A stretch of DNA of 64,000 nt from Terriglobia bacterium. GTDB taxonomy: Bacteria > Acidobacteriota > Vicinamibacteria > Vicinamibacterales > CAVVIG01. The notes below the pieces were generated by a model. It did not search any database and had not been told where the DNA came from. It saw nothing but the letters and a program-made list of their open reading frames with translations. This document shows positions 25,248-33,945 of the stretch, in pieces. The stretch's first letter is position 1. Each line of letters opens with the position of its first letter. The translations under genes were made by a program, and so were the position numbers. The DNA is taken from positions 21,047 through 85,046 of the forward strand of contig JAIQFX010000044.1 of assembly GCA_020073005.1 (NCBI GenBank). The letters are read 5' to 3'.

Positions 25248-25561
25248 TCGTCCTCGATGGCTCTGCCGCCATCGAATGGCTGCTTCGGACGGACACCGGG
25301 CTGCGGGTCGAAGAACGCATCTTCGCGCGCGCCGTCACGGCATTGCGCGGGAAGGACGCGCTCGACGACCTCTCCGACCTCGCGCTCACCCGCTATCCCG
25401 ATGATGTCCTGCTCGGGCGGATGTGGGAACTGCGCGACAACCTGACCGCATACGACGCAGCGTACGTCGCCCTGGCGGAAGCGCTCGACGCCCCGTTGGT
25501 GACGTGCGACGCCAAACTCGCGTCGGCCCCAGGTCATCGTGCCCGTATCGAGGCGGTGTAG
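25244..25561 (+). CDS. VapC/FitB-like PIN-domain toxin with internal deletion
   Basis: 105 residues against about 130 for the usual family. The first catalytic Asp is present (VIVLDGSAAIEWLL, D5), as are the third and fourth acidic positions (LTAYDAAYVALAEA, D71; VTCDAKLAS, D89). The segment that in relatives reads roughly HAPHLLDVEVAQVLRR, carrying the conserved second acid, is absent. Residue A30 joins directly to VTALRGKDALDDLSDLALTR. The frame is intact, so an in-frame loss of about 25-30 codons is inferred. Without that Glu the ribonuclease site is probably inactive, leaving an antitoxin-binding remnant. Confidence 0.78.
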   Translation: MIVLDGSAAIEWLLRTDTGLRVEERIFARAVTALRGKDALDDLSDLALTRYPDDVLLGRMWELRDNLTAYDAAYVALAEALDAPLVTCDAKLASAPGHRARIEAV

Positions 25562-25735
25562 CGCGGATGACGCGCCCCGCCGGGTCGCTTCACGATCATG
25601 GCAATTCGCTCCAACAGTGATGCGCAATCGCTAGGCAAAGATCGCCACAGTTCCCGACTCGGCCACGGATTTTCTGGAGATTTCGCGCGGCATACCGAAT
25701 GCACGAGCCGCAGCGACGATCAGAACGGACCGTCA

Positions 25736-26323
25736 ATGGCCAATGCTAGAATCACGACCAGGATGGACGTTCGCGAACGGTTGTTCACTGCGGACGAGTA
25801 TCATCGCCTCGCCGAGGTTGGCATCCTCCACGAGGACGATCGGGTCGAGCTGCTCGACGGGGTCATCGTCGAGATGAGTCCCATAGGCGTCAGCCACGCC
25901 TCCTGTGTCGATCGACTGATGGCCCTCCTGCAGCGCCGCTACGGCGATCGCGCCATCATCCGCGTCCAGGGGCCGATTCGGCTGAACATGTACTCCGAGC
26001 CACAGCCGGACCTGTCGATCCTGAAGCCGCGCGCCGACTTTTACGGCGGCGCGCATCCCGGTCCGAGCGATGTCCTGGCGGTGATCGAAGTCGCCGATAC
26101 ATCGCTGCGGTTCGACCGCGACGTCAAGATGCCGCTGTACGCTCGCGCAGGAATCGCCGAATGCTGGCTGATCGATCTCGGAACCGACACGGTGGAGGTG
26201 TTCACCCAGCCGAGCTCCACCGGGTATCTGGCTTCGCACGTTGCCTCGCGGGGCGACCGTCTGCCCACGCACGCATTGGCGAGCATCGATCTCACGGTCA
26301 CCGATGTTCTCGGCGACCGCTGA
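25736..26323 (+). CDS. Uma2-family (DUF820) PD-(D/E)XK nuclease-like protein
   Basis: 195 residues. FTADEYHRLAEVGILHEDDRVELLDG is the classic Uma2 opening, split here over residues 17-42. The nuclease core is visible as PQPDLSIL (D92) and VIEVADTSLRFDRDVK (E118 and the migrated Lys131), followed by YARAGIAECWLIDL. The family is abundant in cyanobacteria and Acidobacteriota; its biological role is not settled. ATG 25736 is chosen by family length. A 174-bp spacer separates it from the toxin gene, and I see nothing else there. Confidence 0.82.
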   Translation: MANARITTRMDVRERLFTADEYHRLAEVGILHEDDRVELLDGVIVEMSPIGVSHASCVDRLMALLQRRYGDRAIIRVQGPIRLNMYSEPQPDLSILKPRADFYGGAHPGPSDVLAVIEVADTSLRFDRDVKMPLYARAGIAECWLIDLGTDTVEVFTQPSSTGYLASHVASRGDRLPTHALASIDLTVTDVLGDR

Positions 26324-26368
26324 CGTTCCCCACGCCGAGTCGAATCCCGGAGCGCCGTCAGATTTGCG

Positions 26369-26397
26369 TTGATCCCGGCGTCACGTACTTGGACAAT
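26369..26397 (+). promoter_or_regulatory. Putative sigma-70 promoter of the exported protein gene
   Basis: TTGATC at 26369-26374 and GACAAT at 26392-26397 are separated by 17 bp. Transcription would start about 16 nt before the ATG at 26420, leaving room for the GAGG ribosome site at 26409-26412. Confidence 0.4.
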
Positions 26398-26419
26398 ACG
26401 CCGAGAATCGAGGCCCCCC

Positions 26420-26935
26420 ATGCTGCGGCGTATCTCCTCGCTCGCGCTCGTGTGTGCGTTGCTGGCGGCCGGCGTGCCGGTCTCAGCCGCAGTCAAGACC
26501 AGACAGGCCGAGGGCACCGGCCGGATCAGCGGCACGGCCAAGGACGCCAAAGGCGTCAACCTGGCGAATCACACCGCGAGACTGCGGAATATTTCGACCG
26601 GACAGATCGCCGGTGAAACGACGACCAACGCCAGCGGGCAGTGGTCGTTCGCCGGCCTGAATCCCGGTCAGTACGTCGTCGAGATCGTCAACCCGGCAGG
26701 CCTCGTCGTCGCGACGACCACGCCGATTTCGCTGACCGTCGGCGCCATGGTGGCGGCGGGCGTCAGCATCACGGCGTCCGCTGCCGCGGCCGGCACCGCC
26801 GGAGCAGTTGCCGCCGCCGCGGCGGCCGGCGGCGGATTCTTCGGCAGCACCGCCGGCGCCGTGCTGCTGGCCGCGGTCGGCGCGGGCATCGGCACCACGG
26901 TCGCCGTCGTGCAGACCGCCAGTCCCTCTCGATAA
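26420..26935 (+). CDS. Small exported protein with carboxypeptidase-regulatory/Cna-B-like domain
   Basis: 171 residues. The signal peptide is RRISSLALVCALLAAGVPVSA, split at about residue 23. Residues 30-90 form one beta-sandwich repeat: ISGTAKDAKGVNLANHTARL, then TTTNASGQWSFAGLNPGQYV, as in CarboxypepD_reg or Cna-B folds. The C-terminal 70 residues are Ala/Gly-rich with two hydrophobic stretches (VAAGVSITASAAAAG and AGAVLLAAVGAGIGTT), so it may be membrane-inserted. Similar small proteins are common in Acidobacteriota. No enzymatic motif is present. Confidence 0.75.
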   Translation: MLRRISSLALVCALLAAGVPVSAAVKTRQAEGTGRISGTAKDAKGVNLANHTARLRNISTGQIAGETTTNASGQWSFAGLNPGQYVVEIVNPAGLVVATTTPISLTVGAMVAAGVSITASAAAAGTAGAVAAAAAAGGGFFGSTAGAVLLAAVGAGIGTTVAVVQTASPSR

Positions 26936-26966
26936 CTGCCGCCGCTCGCGAGCGAGCCCGCAGCCG

Positions 26967-29900
26967 TCACTTCGCGCCGCGTCGCGCCGCCGCGGTGTGA
27001 CGCGCAATCAGCCCGAAGTTCTTCGGCGTCGCGTCCCGCTCGAGCGCCTGCAGGCGCGCCACGCCCGCGGCAGTCTGGCCCGACTGCATCTCGATCTCGC
27101 CCAAGGCGAGCCGCGCCTCGAACTGCGGCCACACCATCAGCCCTTTGGTCGCGGTCGCGAGCGTTGCGTTCAGCGCTCTTATTCCATCAGCGCTCTTACC
27201 GGTGGCGGCCGCCGTTCGCGCGCCCGTAATGTCGAACACCAGTCGCGTGTCGCGCGGCAACGTGGCGAGAGCCGCCGCCGGCAGCGACTGCGCACGGGCC
27301 ACCGCCTTTGCGGCCTCGACCGCCTTTCCTTCTGCGAGCAGAGCTCGCGCGACCGCGTCGAGCGCGAGCGCTTCACCGTCGGCGCGCTTTTGCGCGGCGA
27401 ACTGATCGGCGATCGTGCGCGCCGCAGTCTCAGCGTCGGCAGGCCGGCCTTCCTCGATCGCAATCTGGGCGAGCGCGATCTGCGTCTGCGCCGCGCCGAA
27501 TTTGTCGCCGAGCTGCTGCCAGCCCGCGAGCGCCGCCTCGTAGGTCTTCCGCGCCGCAGGCACATCTCCCTGGAGCATCAAGACCTGACCCAGGCGCGAC
27601 TGCGCGCTGAGCGTGCGACCGCGGCTCGCGTTGGCCGCGAGCGCGTCGTCGAACGCCTTCTTCGCCTCGGCGAGCCGACCTTGCTGCTGCAGCCCGATAC
27701 CGCTGTTGGTCAGCGCGCTCGCCACGCCCTCCTGATCCTTCAGGTCGCGATACACCGCCACGGCTTCGTCGAAGTTCTTCGCCGCCGCCGCGTAGTCGCC
27801 TTCCTGCAACAACGCGAACCCGAGATTGGTGAGCGCGCCGCCGATGCCGGTCTTCCTGCCGATCTCGCGCTGAATCTTCAAGGCGTCCGCAAACAGCGGC
27901 CGCGCGCCAGCGGCATCGCCGCTGTTGAGGAGCAGGCTCGCAAGGTTGTTCAGAATGTCCGCCTCGCCGCTCTTGTTGCCAACGTCGCGATAGCTGGCGA
28001 GCGCGTCCTCGTACATCTTTCTGGCGCCAGGCAGATCGCCCTGGTAGACGCTGACGTTGCCCATGTTCTGCTGCGTCTGCGCGATGCCGGTCCGGTTGCC
28101 GATCTGCCGGTACGTCGTGAGCGCCTGCGCGTGCATGTCACGCGCCTCGGCGAGCTGGCCCCGCTGCCACAGAATCGTGCCGATGTTGTTCATCGTCGCG
28201 GCGACGCCGGCGAGGTCGCCGATCGCGCGCCGGATCGTCAGCGCCTGCTGGAACATTTCACGCGCCTGATCGAGATAGCCCTGATCCTTCAGCAGCAGCC
28301 CTTGGTAGTTCACGGCGCGCGCGACGCCCCCGCGGTCGCTCGCCGTGACGAAGATCGACTTGGCGTCCTCGAGCGCGGCGGCGGCGTCCGGCAGCTGCCC
28401 CAGATTCCGCAGCGCCCACCCTTCCGCGAGCCTGGCGTTGCCCACGATCAACCGCGCGCCAGTTTTCGTCCCCTTGGCGGCCGCGTTCGCCGCGGCCGTC
28501 CGTTCGCGCTTGAAGTCGGAGAGGGCCGCCGCTGTATTCGCTTCAGCGAGGTCGATGCGCGGATCGTCGTTCGCCGGCGCCGGCAGCTTGCGAAGGGCGT
28601 CGAGCGTCCCCAGCGCTTCACGGCCCTTGCCTGCCGCCGTCTGCGAGCTGGCCAGCCGCAGCCCGTAGTCCAGACTGTCGGGAAAGAAGCCGAACAGCTT
28701 TTCGTACGTCGCGGCCGCCTGATCCCATTCCTGCGCCGCTTCGTGGTACCGCGCTTCGACGACGTAGCGATCCTCGCGGCTGGCGCTCGTGGACAGATCG
28801 AACGCCTTCTTCGCTTCAGCGCGGGAGTTCCCGTCGTAGCCCATCGCGGACCAGGCCGCCGCGAGCGCCGTGTGCGCAAGCGCATGCTTCGGATCCGCGA
28901 TCACCGCGCGCTCGAGCAGACCCTTCGCGCCCAGCGCGTCGGCCACGCGCAGCTTGGCCACGCCTTCGGCGTACAGCCGGGCGGCTTCGGCGTTCGCCGG
29001 CAGCGCCGCCTGTACGCTCTGCGCGTCCGCGGCCGAGAGCGCGCCGAGCCCGAGCTTGGCGCGCAGCTGCTCACCGGCTCGCGTCGCCAGATCGATGAGG
29101 TCGGATTCACCGACGGTTTCGCCGACGGTCGCGATCGTCTCGCCTGATGTCGTGTCCTGCATGCGCAGATCGAGACGGACTCTTCCGCCGCTGGCGAGAT
29201 ACGACCCGAGCACGATCACGTCCGTTCCAAGATTTGCGCGAATCCGGCCGAGCGTGTCCTTCGGATACGCGTCAGCCTCGCTCAGCCCCAGGTCCGTCTT
29301 CACGCGCGCCACGGTGTCGCTGCTGCTCGTCTGCAACTGTTCGCCGGCGCCGAGCTCCGTGGTGAGCATTTCGGAAAGCGCCGTCGAGATCCACGCGCTC
29401 TCCGGCTTCGCGGAGCTGTTCTTGAAACCGATCACGGCGACGCCGCGCCGCGCCTTCACGGCCGCTGCCGCGGGACGTCCGGCGTTTCCAGCGGAACTCG
29501 CCTGCGATCGGACGAGCGACGGGACGTAGCGAACGCCGAGCGCCGTCACAACCAGGAGCGCAGCCGCGCCCGCGCCGATGACGAGCGCGCGCTGTTTTCG
29601 CCGCCGCCGCTCATCGAGCTCGCGCCGGCCGGCGGCGACTTCACCGCCCGCGAGCGCCTTGAGGACGTCGCCCGCGCTGGAAAAGCGATCCGCCGGATTG
29701 CGTTCGAGACACCGCAGGATGGTCGCTTCCCAGCGCTGGTCGAGATCCTTCACATGCGTCCGCGGAGGCGGCGGCGGCTCGCTCAGTCTCTTGACCGCGG
29801 TCGTCAACGGCGAGTCGCTCGTGAAGGGGCGCCGTCCCGTGACCATCTCGTACATGACGATGCCGAGCGCGTAGATGTCCGCGGCCTCGGTGATCGTGCC

Positions 29901-30632
29901 GCCGGTGACCTGCTCCGGCGCCATGTAGTCCGGCGTGCCGAGCGTGTCGCCGTACGTCGTCAGCGCCGTCCTCATCGTCGTGCCGCCACTGCCGCCGCTA
30001 TAGGCCAGCCCGAAGTCGGTGACGACGGCCCGTACATCCTGTCCACTCTTGGACGGGACGAGCATCACGTTCGCGCTTTTCAGATCGCGGTGCACGATGC
30101 CGGCCGCGTGCGCGGCGTCGAGCGCGGCGGTGACCTGCGCGATGATCGCGATCGCATCCGCGGGCGCCATGCGGCCTTCGCGTTCGAGCCGCTCGTGCAG
30201 CGTTTCACCGCTGAGCAGTTCCATCGTCAGGAACGTGAGCCGCTCGACGTCGTCTGAACGCTCCGCAACGTCGCTTGGGCGCTCGGGCTCCGGCCACTGG
30301 TGATGGAAGATGTCGAAAATGCGCGAGACGTTGGGATGCGTGACCTTGCGCGCCAGCTGGATCTCGCGCTTGAAGCGCGCCAGCGCCATCGGGTCTTCCG
30401 CGATGTCTGGACGGATCGTCTTGAGCGCGACGTTCTCGTTCAGCTCGATGTCGTGCGCTTCGTAGACTTCGCCCATGCCGCCGCGGGCGATGAAGCGCAC
30501 GATCGTGAAGCGCTCGGCGAGCACCAGTCCGGCCTCGAGCGCAGGGGGCGCGACACGCGGCGCGCGGTTGACGCGTCCCGACTGGCTGAGCCGCAGCGTC
30601 GCGCGATCGTCCGGAACGTTCTCGTTAGACAC
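26967..30632 (-). CDS. Membrane Ser/Thr protein kinase with FlgO/TolB-like domain and long TPR tail
   Basis: 1221 residues. A PknB-type kinase spans about residues 42-330: ARGGMGEVYEAH (P-loop), K71, HRDLKSANVM (D183), DFGLA (D206) and GTPDYMAPEQ. A single membrane helix lies near 349-371. An extracytoplasmic region beginning VAVIGFKNSS resembles the FlgO/TolB amino domains found after kinases of this type. From about residue 540 to the end there are roughly a dozen TPR units (for example GVAATMNNIGTILWQRGQLA). An insertion at 113-131 (EPERPSDVAERSDDVERL) breaks the kinase N-lobe. It is co-oriented with, and overlaps by 8 nt, the HD-GYP gene upstream. Confidence 0.9.
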   Translation of the reverse strand: MSNENVPDDRATLRLSQSGRVNRAPRVAPPALEAGLVLAERFTIVRFIARGGMGEVYEAHDIELNENVALKTIRPDIAEDPMALARFKREIQLARKVTHPNVSRIFDIFHHQWPEPERPSDVAERSDDVERLTFLTMELLSGETLHERLEREGRMAPADAIAIIAQVTAALDAAHAAGIVHRDLKSANVMLVPSKSGQDVRAVVTDFGLAYSGGSGGTTMRTALTTYGDTLGTPDYMAPEQVTGGTITEAADIYALGIVMYEMVTGRRPFTSDSPLTTAVKRLSEPPPPPRTHVKDLDQRWEATILRCLERNPADRFSSAGDVLKALAGGEVAAGRRELDERRRRKQRALVIGAGAAALLVVTALGVRYVPSLVRSQASSAGNAGRPAAAAVKARRGVAVIGFKNSSAKPESAWISTALSEMLTTELGAGEQLQTSSSDTVARVKTDLGLSEADAYPKDTLGRIRANLGTDVIVLGSYLASGGRVRLDLRMQDTTSGETIATVGETVGESDLIDLATRAGEQLRAKLGLGALSAADAQSVQAALPANAEAARLYAEGVAKLRVADALGAKGLLERAVIADPKHALAHTALAAAWSAMGYDGNSRAEAKKAFDLSTSASREDRYVVEARYHEAAQEWDQAAATYEKLFGFFPDSLDYGLRLASSQTAAGKGREALGTLDALRKLPAPANDDPRIDLAEANTAAALSDFKRERTAAANAAAKGTKTGARLIVGNARLAEGWALRNLGQLPDAAAALEDAKSIFVTASDRGGVARAVNYQGLLLKDQGYLDQAREMFQQALTIRRAIGDLAGVAATMNNIGTILWQRGQLAEARDMHAQALTTYRQIGNRTGIAQTQQNMGNVSVYQGDLPGARKMYEDALASYRDVGNKSGEADILNNLASLLLNSGDAAGARPLFADALKIQREIGRKTGIGGALTNLGFALLQEGDYAAAAKNFDEAVAVYRDLKDQEGVASALTNSGIGLQQQGRLAEAKKAFDDALAANASRGRTLSAQSRLGQVLMLQGDVPAARKTYEAALAGWQQLGDKFGAAQTQIALAQIAIEEGRPADAETAARTIADQFAAQKRADGEALALDAVARALLAEGKAVEAAKAVARAQSLPAAALATLPRDTRLVFDITGARTAAATGKSADGIRALNATLATATKGLMVWPQFEARLALGEIEMQSGQTAAGVARLQALERDATPKNFGLIARHTAAARRGAK

Positions 30633-32127
30633 GAGTGCCTGCTGCAGGCTGTCGAGCCGCCATCATCTTCGCGCGGATCTGGATGATTTCATCCTCGCAC
30701 CGGTCGAAGGCCTCGACGACGGCGGGATCGAACTGCTTGCCGGGCTCGGCGCGGATGCGCCGGCCGGCTTCGTCGGCGGGAAGCCCGGCGCGATACGGAC
30801 GATCCGACGTCATCGCGTCGTAGGTGTCGGCCACGGCCATCAACCGCGCGTGCAGATGGATGCGTTCGCCGGCGAGGGCGTCCGGATAGCCCTTCCCGTC
30901 CCATCGCTCGTGATGGCCGCGAATCGAGGGCAGCGATTCCTGCAGGAACGGCAGACCCGACAGCATCTCGTGACCGATCGTGACGTGACTTTCCATCATC
31001 GCGCGTTCGTCCGGATCGAGATGCCCGGGCTTCTGCAACACGCGGTCGGGAATGCCGACCTTGCCGATGTCGTGCAGCATGCCGGCGCGACGGATGATCT
31101 CGAGCGCGGGCGCGTCGAGTCCGGTGAATCTCGCGAGGGCGAGCGTGTACGCGGTCACGCGCTCCGAATGACCGGCCGTGTAGCGATCTCTGGCTTCGAT
31201 CGACTTCGCAAACGCCTCGAGCGTCGATCGGAAATGCGCCTCGCGATCGGCGTACAGCTTGCCGGTCTCGAGCGCGGTGGCGGCATGCGCGGCAAAGCCG
31301 GAGGCGTACTCGACGTCGGCGGGCGCGAATCCCGCGCCGCCATGACGGTCCGCGTACAGCGCGCCGATCGGGCCGGTGCGGCCGAGCAACGGTACGCAGA
31401 TGATGCTGCGCGCACCGGCCTTCATGATGCTCATGGCGTCCTGAAACCGGCGATCGCCGCGCACGTCCACGAGGACGACGGCCTCACGGGCGTCGATCGC
31501 TTCGCGCACGACTGTCGCGCTGGCGAATTCCGATACCGACGCGTATTCGCCCGCCGGACGCACGGCCCGCGGCGCGAGCGTCCCGGTCCCGGCGTCGTAG
31601 AACAGGATGGCGCTGCGGTGCGGCTTCAGGATCTCGGTCAGCCGGTCGAGCACGTGCTCGAGCAGGACACCCAGATCGGCAAACGCCATCAGCTCCCGGC
31701 TGGTGGCCAGAAGCGCCTCGAGCACGCGCCGATCGACCTTCGTGTGGGCGTCGGGCGCCATCGCAAAGCGCGTCATCGATCCCCACGCCGGCGCGTCAGC
31801 GACGCTGCGGGACGGCGCGGTGCCGTTGTCGGCGAGGAACTCGAGGGCGCCGATCGTCAGCTGATCGCCGGCGGCGATTCGCGCCGTGGAGACGCGCGCG
31901 CCGTTGACGAAAATGCCGTTCGTGCTGCCGAGATCCTCCGCCGTCACCTCGCCGTCGCCGGCCATCGTCAGCCGCATGTGCTGCCGGGACAGGCTGATGT
32001 CGTCGATGGAGATATCCGCGCTCGCCCCGCGGCCCACGACCTTCGATTCACCGGGATTGACGACGATCGTCGGCACCGCGCGATGCGCCGTCAGCGGTCT
32101 CAGCCGGATGAGCGGCATCGGGTCCAT
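30625..32127 (-). CDS. FHA-GAF-HD-GYP protein, probable cyclic-di-GMP phosphodiesterase
   Basis: 500 residues. An FHA domain (about 25-97, VVGRGASADISIDD and DLGSTNGIFVNG) binds phosphothreonine, so it is a natural partner of the adjacent Ser/Thr kinase. A GAF domain follows (about 150-290). The HD-GYP domain occupies the C-terminus with MLHDIGKVGIP (H352, D353) and the complete signature HHERWDGKGYP at 405-415, so hydrolysis of c-di-GMP is expected. Alternative start ATG 32118. It lies in the same minus-strand run as the NtrC-type regulator (3-nt gap) and the kinase (8-nt overlap). Confidence 0.9.
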   Translation of the reverse strand: MDPMPLIRLRPLTAHRAVPTIVVNPGESKVVGRGASADISIDDISLSRQHMRLTMAGDGEVTAEDLGSTNGIFVNGARVSTARIAAGDQLTIGALEFLADNGTAPSRSVADAPAWGSMTRFAMAPDAHTKVDRRVLEALLATSRELMAFADLGVLLEHVLDRLTEILKPHRSAILFYDAGTGTLAPRAVRPAGEYASVSEFASATVVREAIDAREAVVLVDVRGDRRFQDAMSIMKAGARSIICVPLLGRTGPIGALYADRHGGAGFAPADVEYASGFAAHAATALETGKLYADREAHFRSTLEAFAKSIEARDRYTAGHSERVTAYTLALARFTGLDAPALEIIRRAGMLHDIGKVGIPDRVLQKPGHLDPDERAMMESHVTIGHEMLSGLPFLQESLPSIRGHHERWDGKGYPDALAGERIHLHARLMAVADTYDAMTSDRPYRAGLPADEAGRRIRAEPGKQFDPAVVEAFDRCEDEIIQIRAKMMAARQPAAGTRV

Positions 32128-32130
32128 TCT

Positions 32131-33600
32131 CTACGCTCTTTCGATCCGCTTGAGTTTTTCGACGAGCGTGGTGCGCTTCAGATTGAGCAGCTTCGCGGCC
32201 TGCCCTTTGTTCCCGCCCGTGCGCTCGAGCGCGCGCTGCACGAGGTCGCGCTCGATCCCGCCGATGAAGTCGTCCAGGTCCAGTCCGCCTTCGGGCAGCG
32301 TGACCGCCGACGCCAGCGCCGCTTCCTGCGCCTGCTGAATCTCGTTCGGCAGATCGCCGGCGTCGATCTGCGCGCGGCCCGCGCTGAAGGCGACCGCGCG
32401 CTCGACCGCGTTCTCGAGCTGCCGCACGTTGCCCGGCCAGTGGTACGCCATCAGCCGGCGCATCGCGTCCTGCGACACGCTTTTGCGGACAGATCGCTCG
32501 CCTGAAAGACTCGCGCTACGTTCGCCCGCGCTACGTTCGCTCGCGCTACGTTCGCCCGCGCTACGTTCGCCCGCGCTGCGATCGCCGCTGGCGAGCTTGT
32601 CGAGGAAATGCTGGACCAGCAGCGGGATGTCCTCTTTGCGCTCGCGCAGCGGCGGCAGCTGGACCGGAATCACGTTCAGCCGGTAGAACAGGTCCTCGCG
32701 AAACGTCCCCTCGGCCACGAGCCGTCCGAGATCGCTGTTCGTTGCCGCGATCACGCGCACATCCACCTTGATGGTGTGATTCGAGTCGCCGACGCGCTCG
32801 AACTCACGCTCCTGCAGCACGCGCAGCAGCTTCATCTGCAGCGCCGCGCTCATCGTGCCGACTTCGTCGAGGAACAGCGTGCCTTTGTGCGCCTGCTCGA
32901 GCCGGCCCTGCCGGTTGCCGACGGCGCCCGTGAACGCGCCGCGGACGTGGCCGAACAGTTCGGCCTCGAGCAGCGTCTCGGGAATGGCGCTGCAATTGAG
33001 CGCGACGAACCGGTGCAGGCGCCGCGGACTGCCCTGATGGATCGCGCGCGCCACGACTTCCTTGCCGGTCCCGGTTTCGCCAGTAATAAGGATGGTGCTG
33101 CCCGTGGGCGCGACGGTTTCGAGCAGCTGAAACAGCCGCGACATCGCCTGCCCGCGTCCGACGACGCCTTCGAAGCGATCGCGTTTCTCGAGCTGCGCCC
33201 GCAGGTACGCGTTTTCCGATTTCAGCCGGCGCTGTTCGATCGCCGAGTCGAGCACGTGGAGCAGCTCGTCGATCTGAAACGGCTTGCTGACGAAATCCCA
33301 CGCGCCGCGCTTGATGGCTTCGACCGCGTCCTTCACGGTGCCGTAGCCGGTGACGACGATCGCGATGATGTCCGGATACCGTTCGACGGCGCCTTCGACG
33401 ACGGCCGAACCGTCGACGCCGGGCAAACGGAGATCAGTAATGATGATGTCGAACGCGAAGTCGGCCAGCTTGGCGAGCGCCGCTTCGCCCGTGTCGACCT
33501 GCTCGACCTGATAGCCGCGGTCCGCCAGCTGCTCCGCGATCGCCACCCGCAGAGGGGCCTCGTCTTCGACCAGCAAGAGATGTTTTGTAGAATCAGTCAT
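32131..33600 (-). CDS. NtrC-family sigma-54-dependent response regulator
   Basis: 489 residues. Receiver domain 6-120 with phosphoacceptor D56 (IITDLRLPG) and Lys107 (VSKPF). The AAA+ domain begins VVGRGQAMSRL, with Walker A GETGTGKE (174-181), GAFTGA at 221-226 for sigma-54 contact and LFLDEVGTM. A Fis-type helix-turn-helix ends the protein (GGNKGQAAKLLNLKRTTLVE). Between the AAA+ domain and the last helices an insertion of (E)RSAG units about 25 residues long is encoded by a 15-bp tandem repeat. It likely controls nearby sigma-54 genes; its kinase partner may be the hybrid kinase at 35404. Confidence 0.92.
   Translation of the reverse strand: MTDSTKHLLLVEDEAPLRVAIAEQLADRGYQVEQVDTGEAALAKLADFAFDIIITDLRLPGVDGSAVVEGAVERYPDIIAIVVTGYGTVKDAVEAIKRGAWDFVSKPFQIDELLHVLDSAIEQRRLKSENAYLRAQLEKRDRFEGVVGRGQAMSRLFQLLETVAPTGSTILITGETGTGKEVVARAIHQGSPRRLHRFVALNCSAIPETLLEAELFGHVRGAFTGAVGNRQGRLEQAHKGTLFLDEVGTMSAALQMKLLRVLQEREFERVGDSNHTIKVDVRVIAATNSDLGRLVAEGTFREDLFYRLNVIPVQLPPLRERKEDIPLLVQHFLDKLASGDRSAGERSAGERSASERSAGERSASLSGERSVRKSVSQDAMRRLMAYHWPGNVRQLENAVERAVAFSAGRAQIDAGDLPNEIQQAQEAALASAVTLPEGGLDLDDFIGGIERDLVQRALERTGGNKGQAAKLLNLKRTTLVEKLKRIERA
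32512..32586. repeat. 15-bp tandem repeat, five units, inside the NtrC-type gene
   Basis: Five consecutive 15-bp units of the form CGCGCTACGTTCGCC, the last degenerate. Read on the minus strand they encode G/S-E-R-S-A. The unit length keeps the frame, so copy-number change would only lengthen or shorten the linker. Confidence 0.9.
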
Positions 33601-33619
33601 TTAGCGGAGCGCCAGTATT

Positions 33620-33648
33620 TTGACACTCGGCGGCCCCCCGTGTCCATA
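33620..33648 (+). promoter_or_regulatory. Possible promoter with consensus -35 before the HTH gene
   Basis: TTGACA at 33620-33625 is a perfect -35. The -10 is weak: TCCATA at 17 bp spacing or CATATC at 19 bp. The site lies in the 126-bp divergent spacer between the NtrC-type gene and the HTH gene, about 100 bp before the latter. Confidence 0.3.
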
Positions 33649-33726
33649 TCCGGTCGTTCGCCTTCTTCACGTCCTGACTATTCCCGGCCCGGCCTCCCAC
33701 CGATAGAGGGGGCTGGAGGAAAGAAC

Positions 33727-33945
33727 GTGGAGCGAAAAACCATCTCGATCATGAAGGCCTGTGAGCTGGTCGGCGTCAGCCGCCGCACGATTTACAATTG
33801 GCTCTCGAGCGGCAAGATCGAATACGTGCGCACGGCCGGCGGTTCAGTACGCATCTTCGTCGACACGCTGTGGCGCGACCCGAACAACGCCAGTCGCCCC
33901 GCGGTCCAGACGATGTGGCAGACCGAAGGCCGGAATCAGGCCTGA
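33727..33945 (+). CDS. Small helix-turn-helix DNA-binding protein (excisionase/BldC-like)
   Basis: 72 residues. ISIMKACELVGVSRRTIYNW is a MerR/excisionase-type helix-turn-helix, followed by the wing GKIEYVRTAGGSVRIF. GTG 33727 is chosen as the start because GGAGGAAAG ends about 6 nt upstream, the best Shine-Dalgarno sequence in the region; ATG 33751 is the alternative. Its stop overlaps the start of the next gene (TGATG), so the two products are probably made together. No phage or integrase gene is nearby, so a transcriptional role is more likely than excision. Confidence 0.8.
   Translation: MERKTISIMKACELVGVSRRTIYNWLSSGKIEYVRTAGGSVRIFVDTLWRDPNNASRPAVQTMWQTEGRNQA

Noticed and set aside
26808..29147. 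779-codon plus-strand ORF opposite the TPR kinase
   Set aside because: Low-complexity Arg/Ala/Val content with no domain; the minus frame is a clear kinase-TPR protein.
32512..32586. CRISPR-like direct repeats
   Set aside because: Units are contiguous 15-mers without spacers and stay in the NtrC reading frame.
33727..33945. Phage excisionase marking an integrated element
   Set aside because: No integrase, attachment repeats or phage genes nearby; chromosomal signalling genes flank it on both sides.
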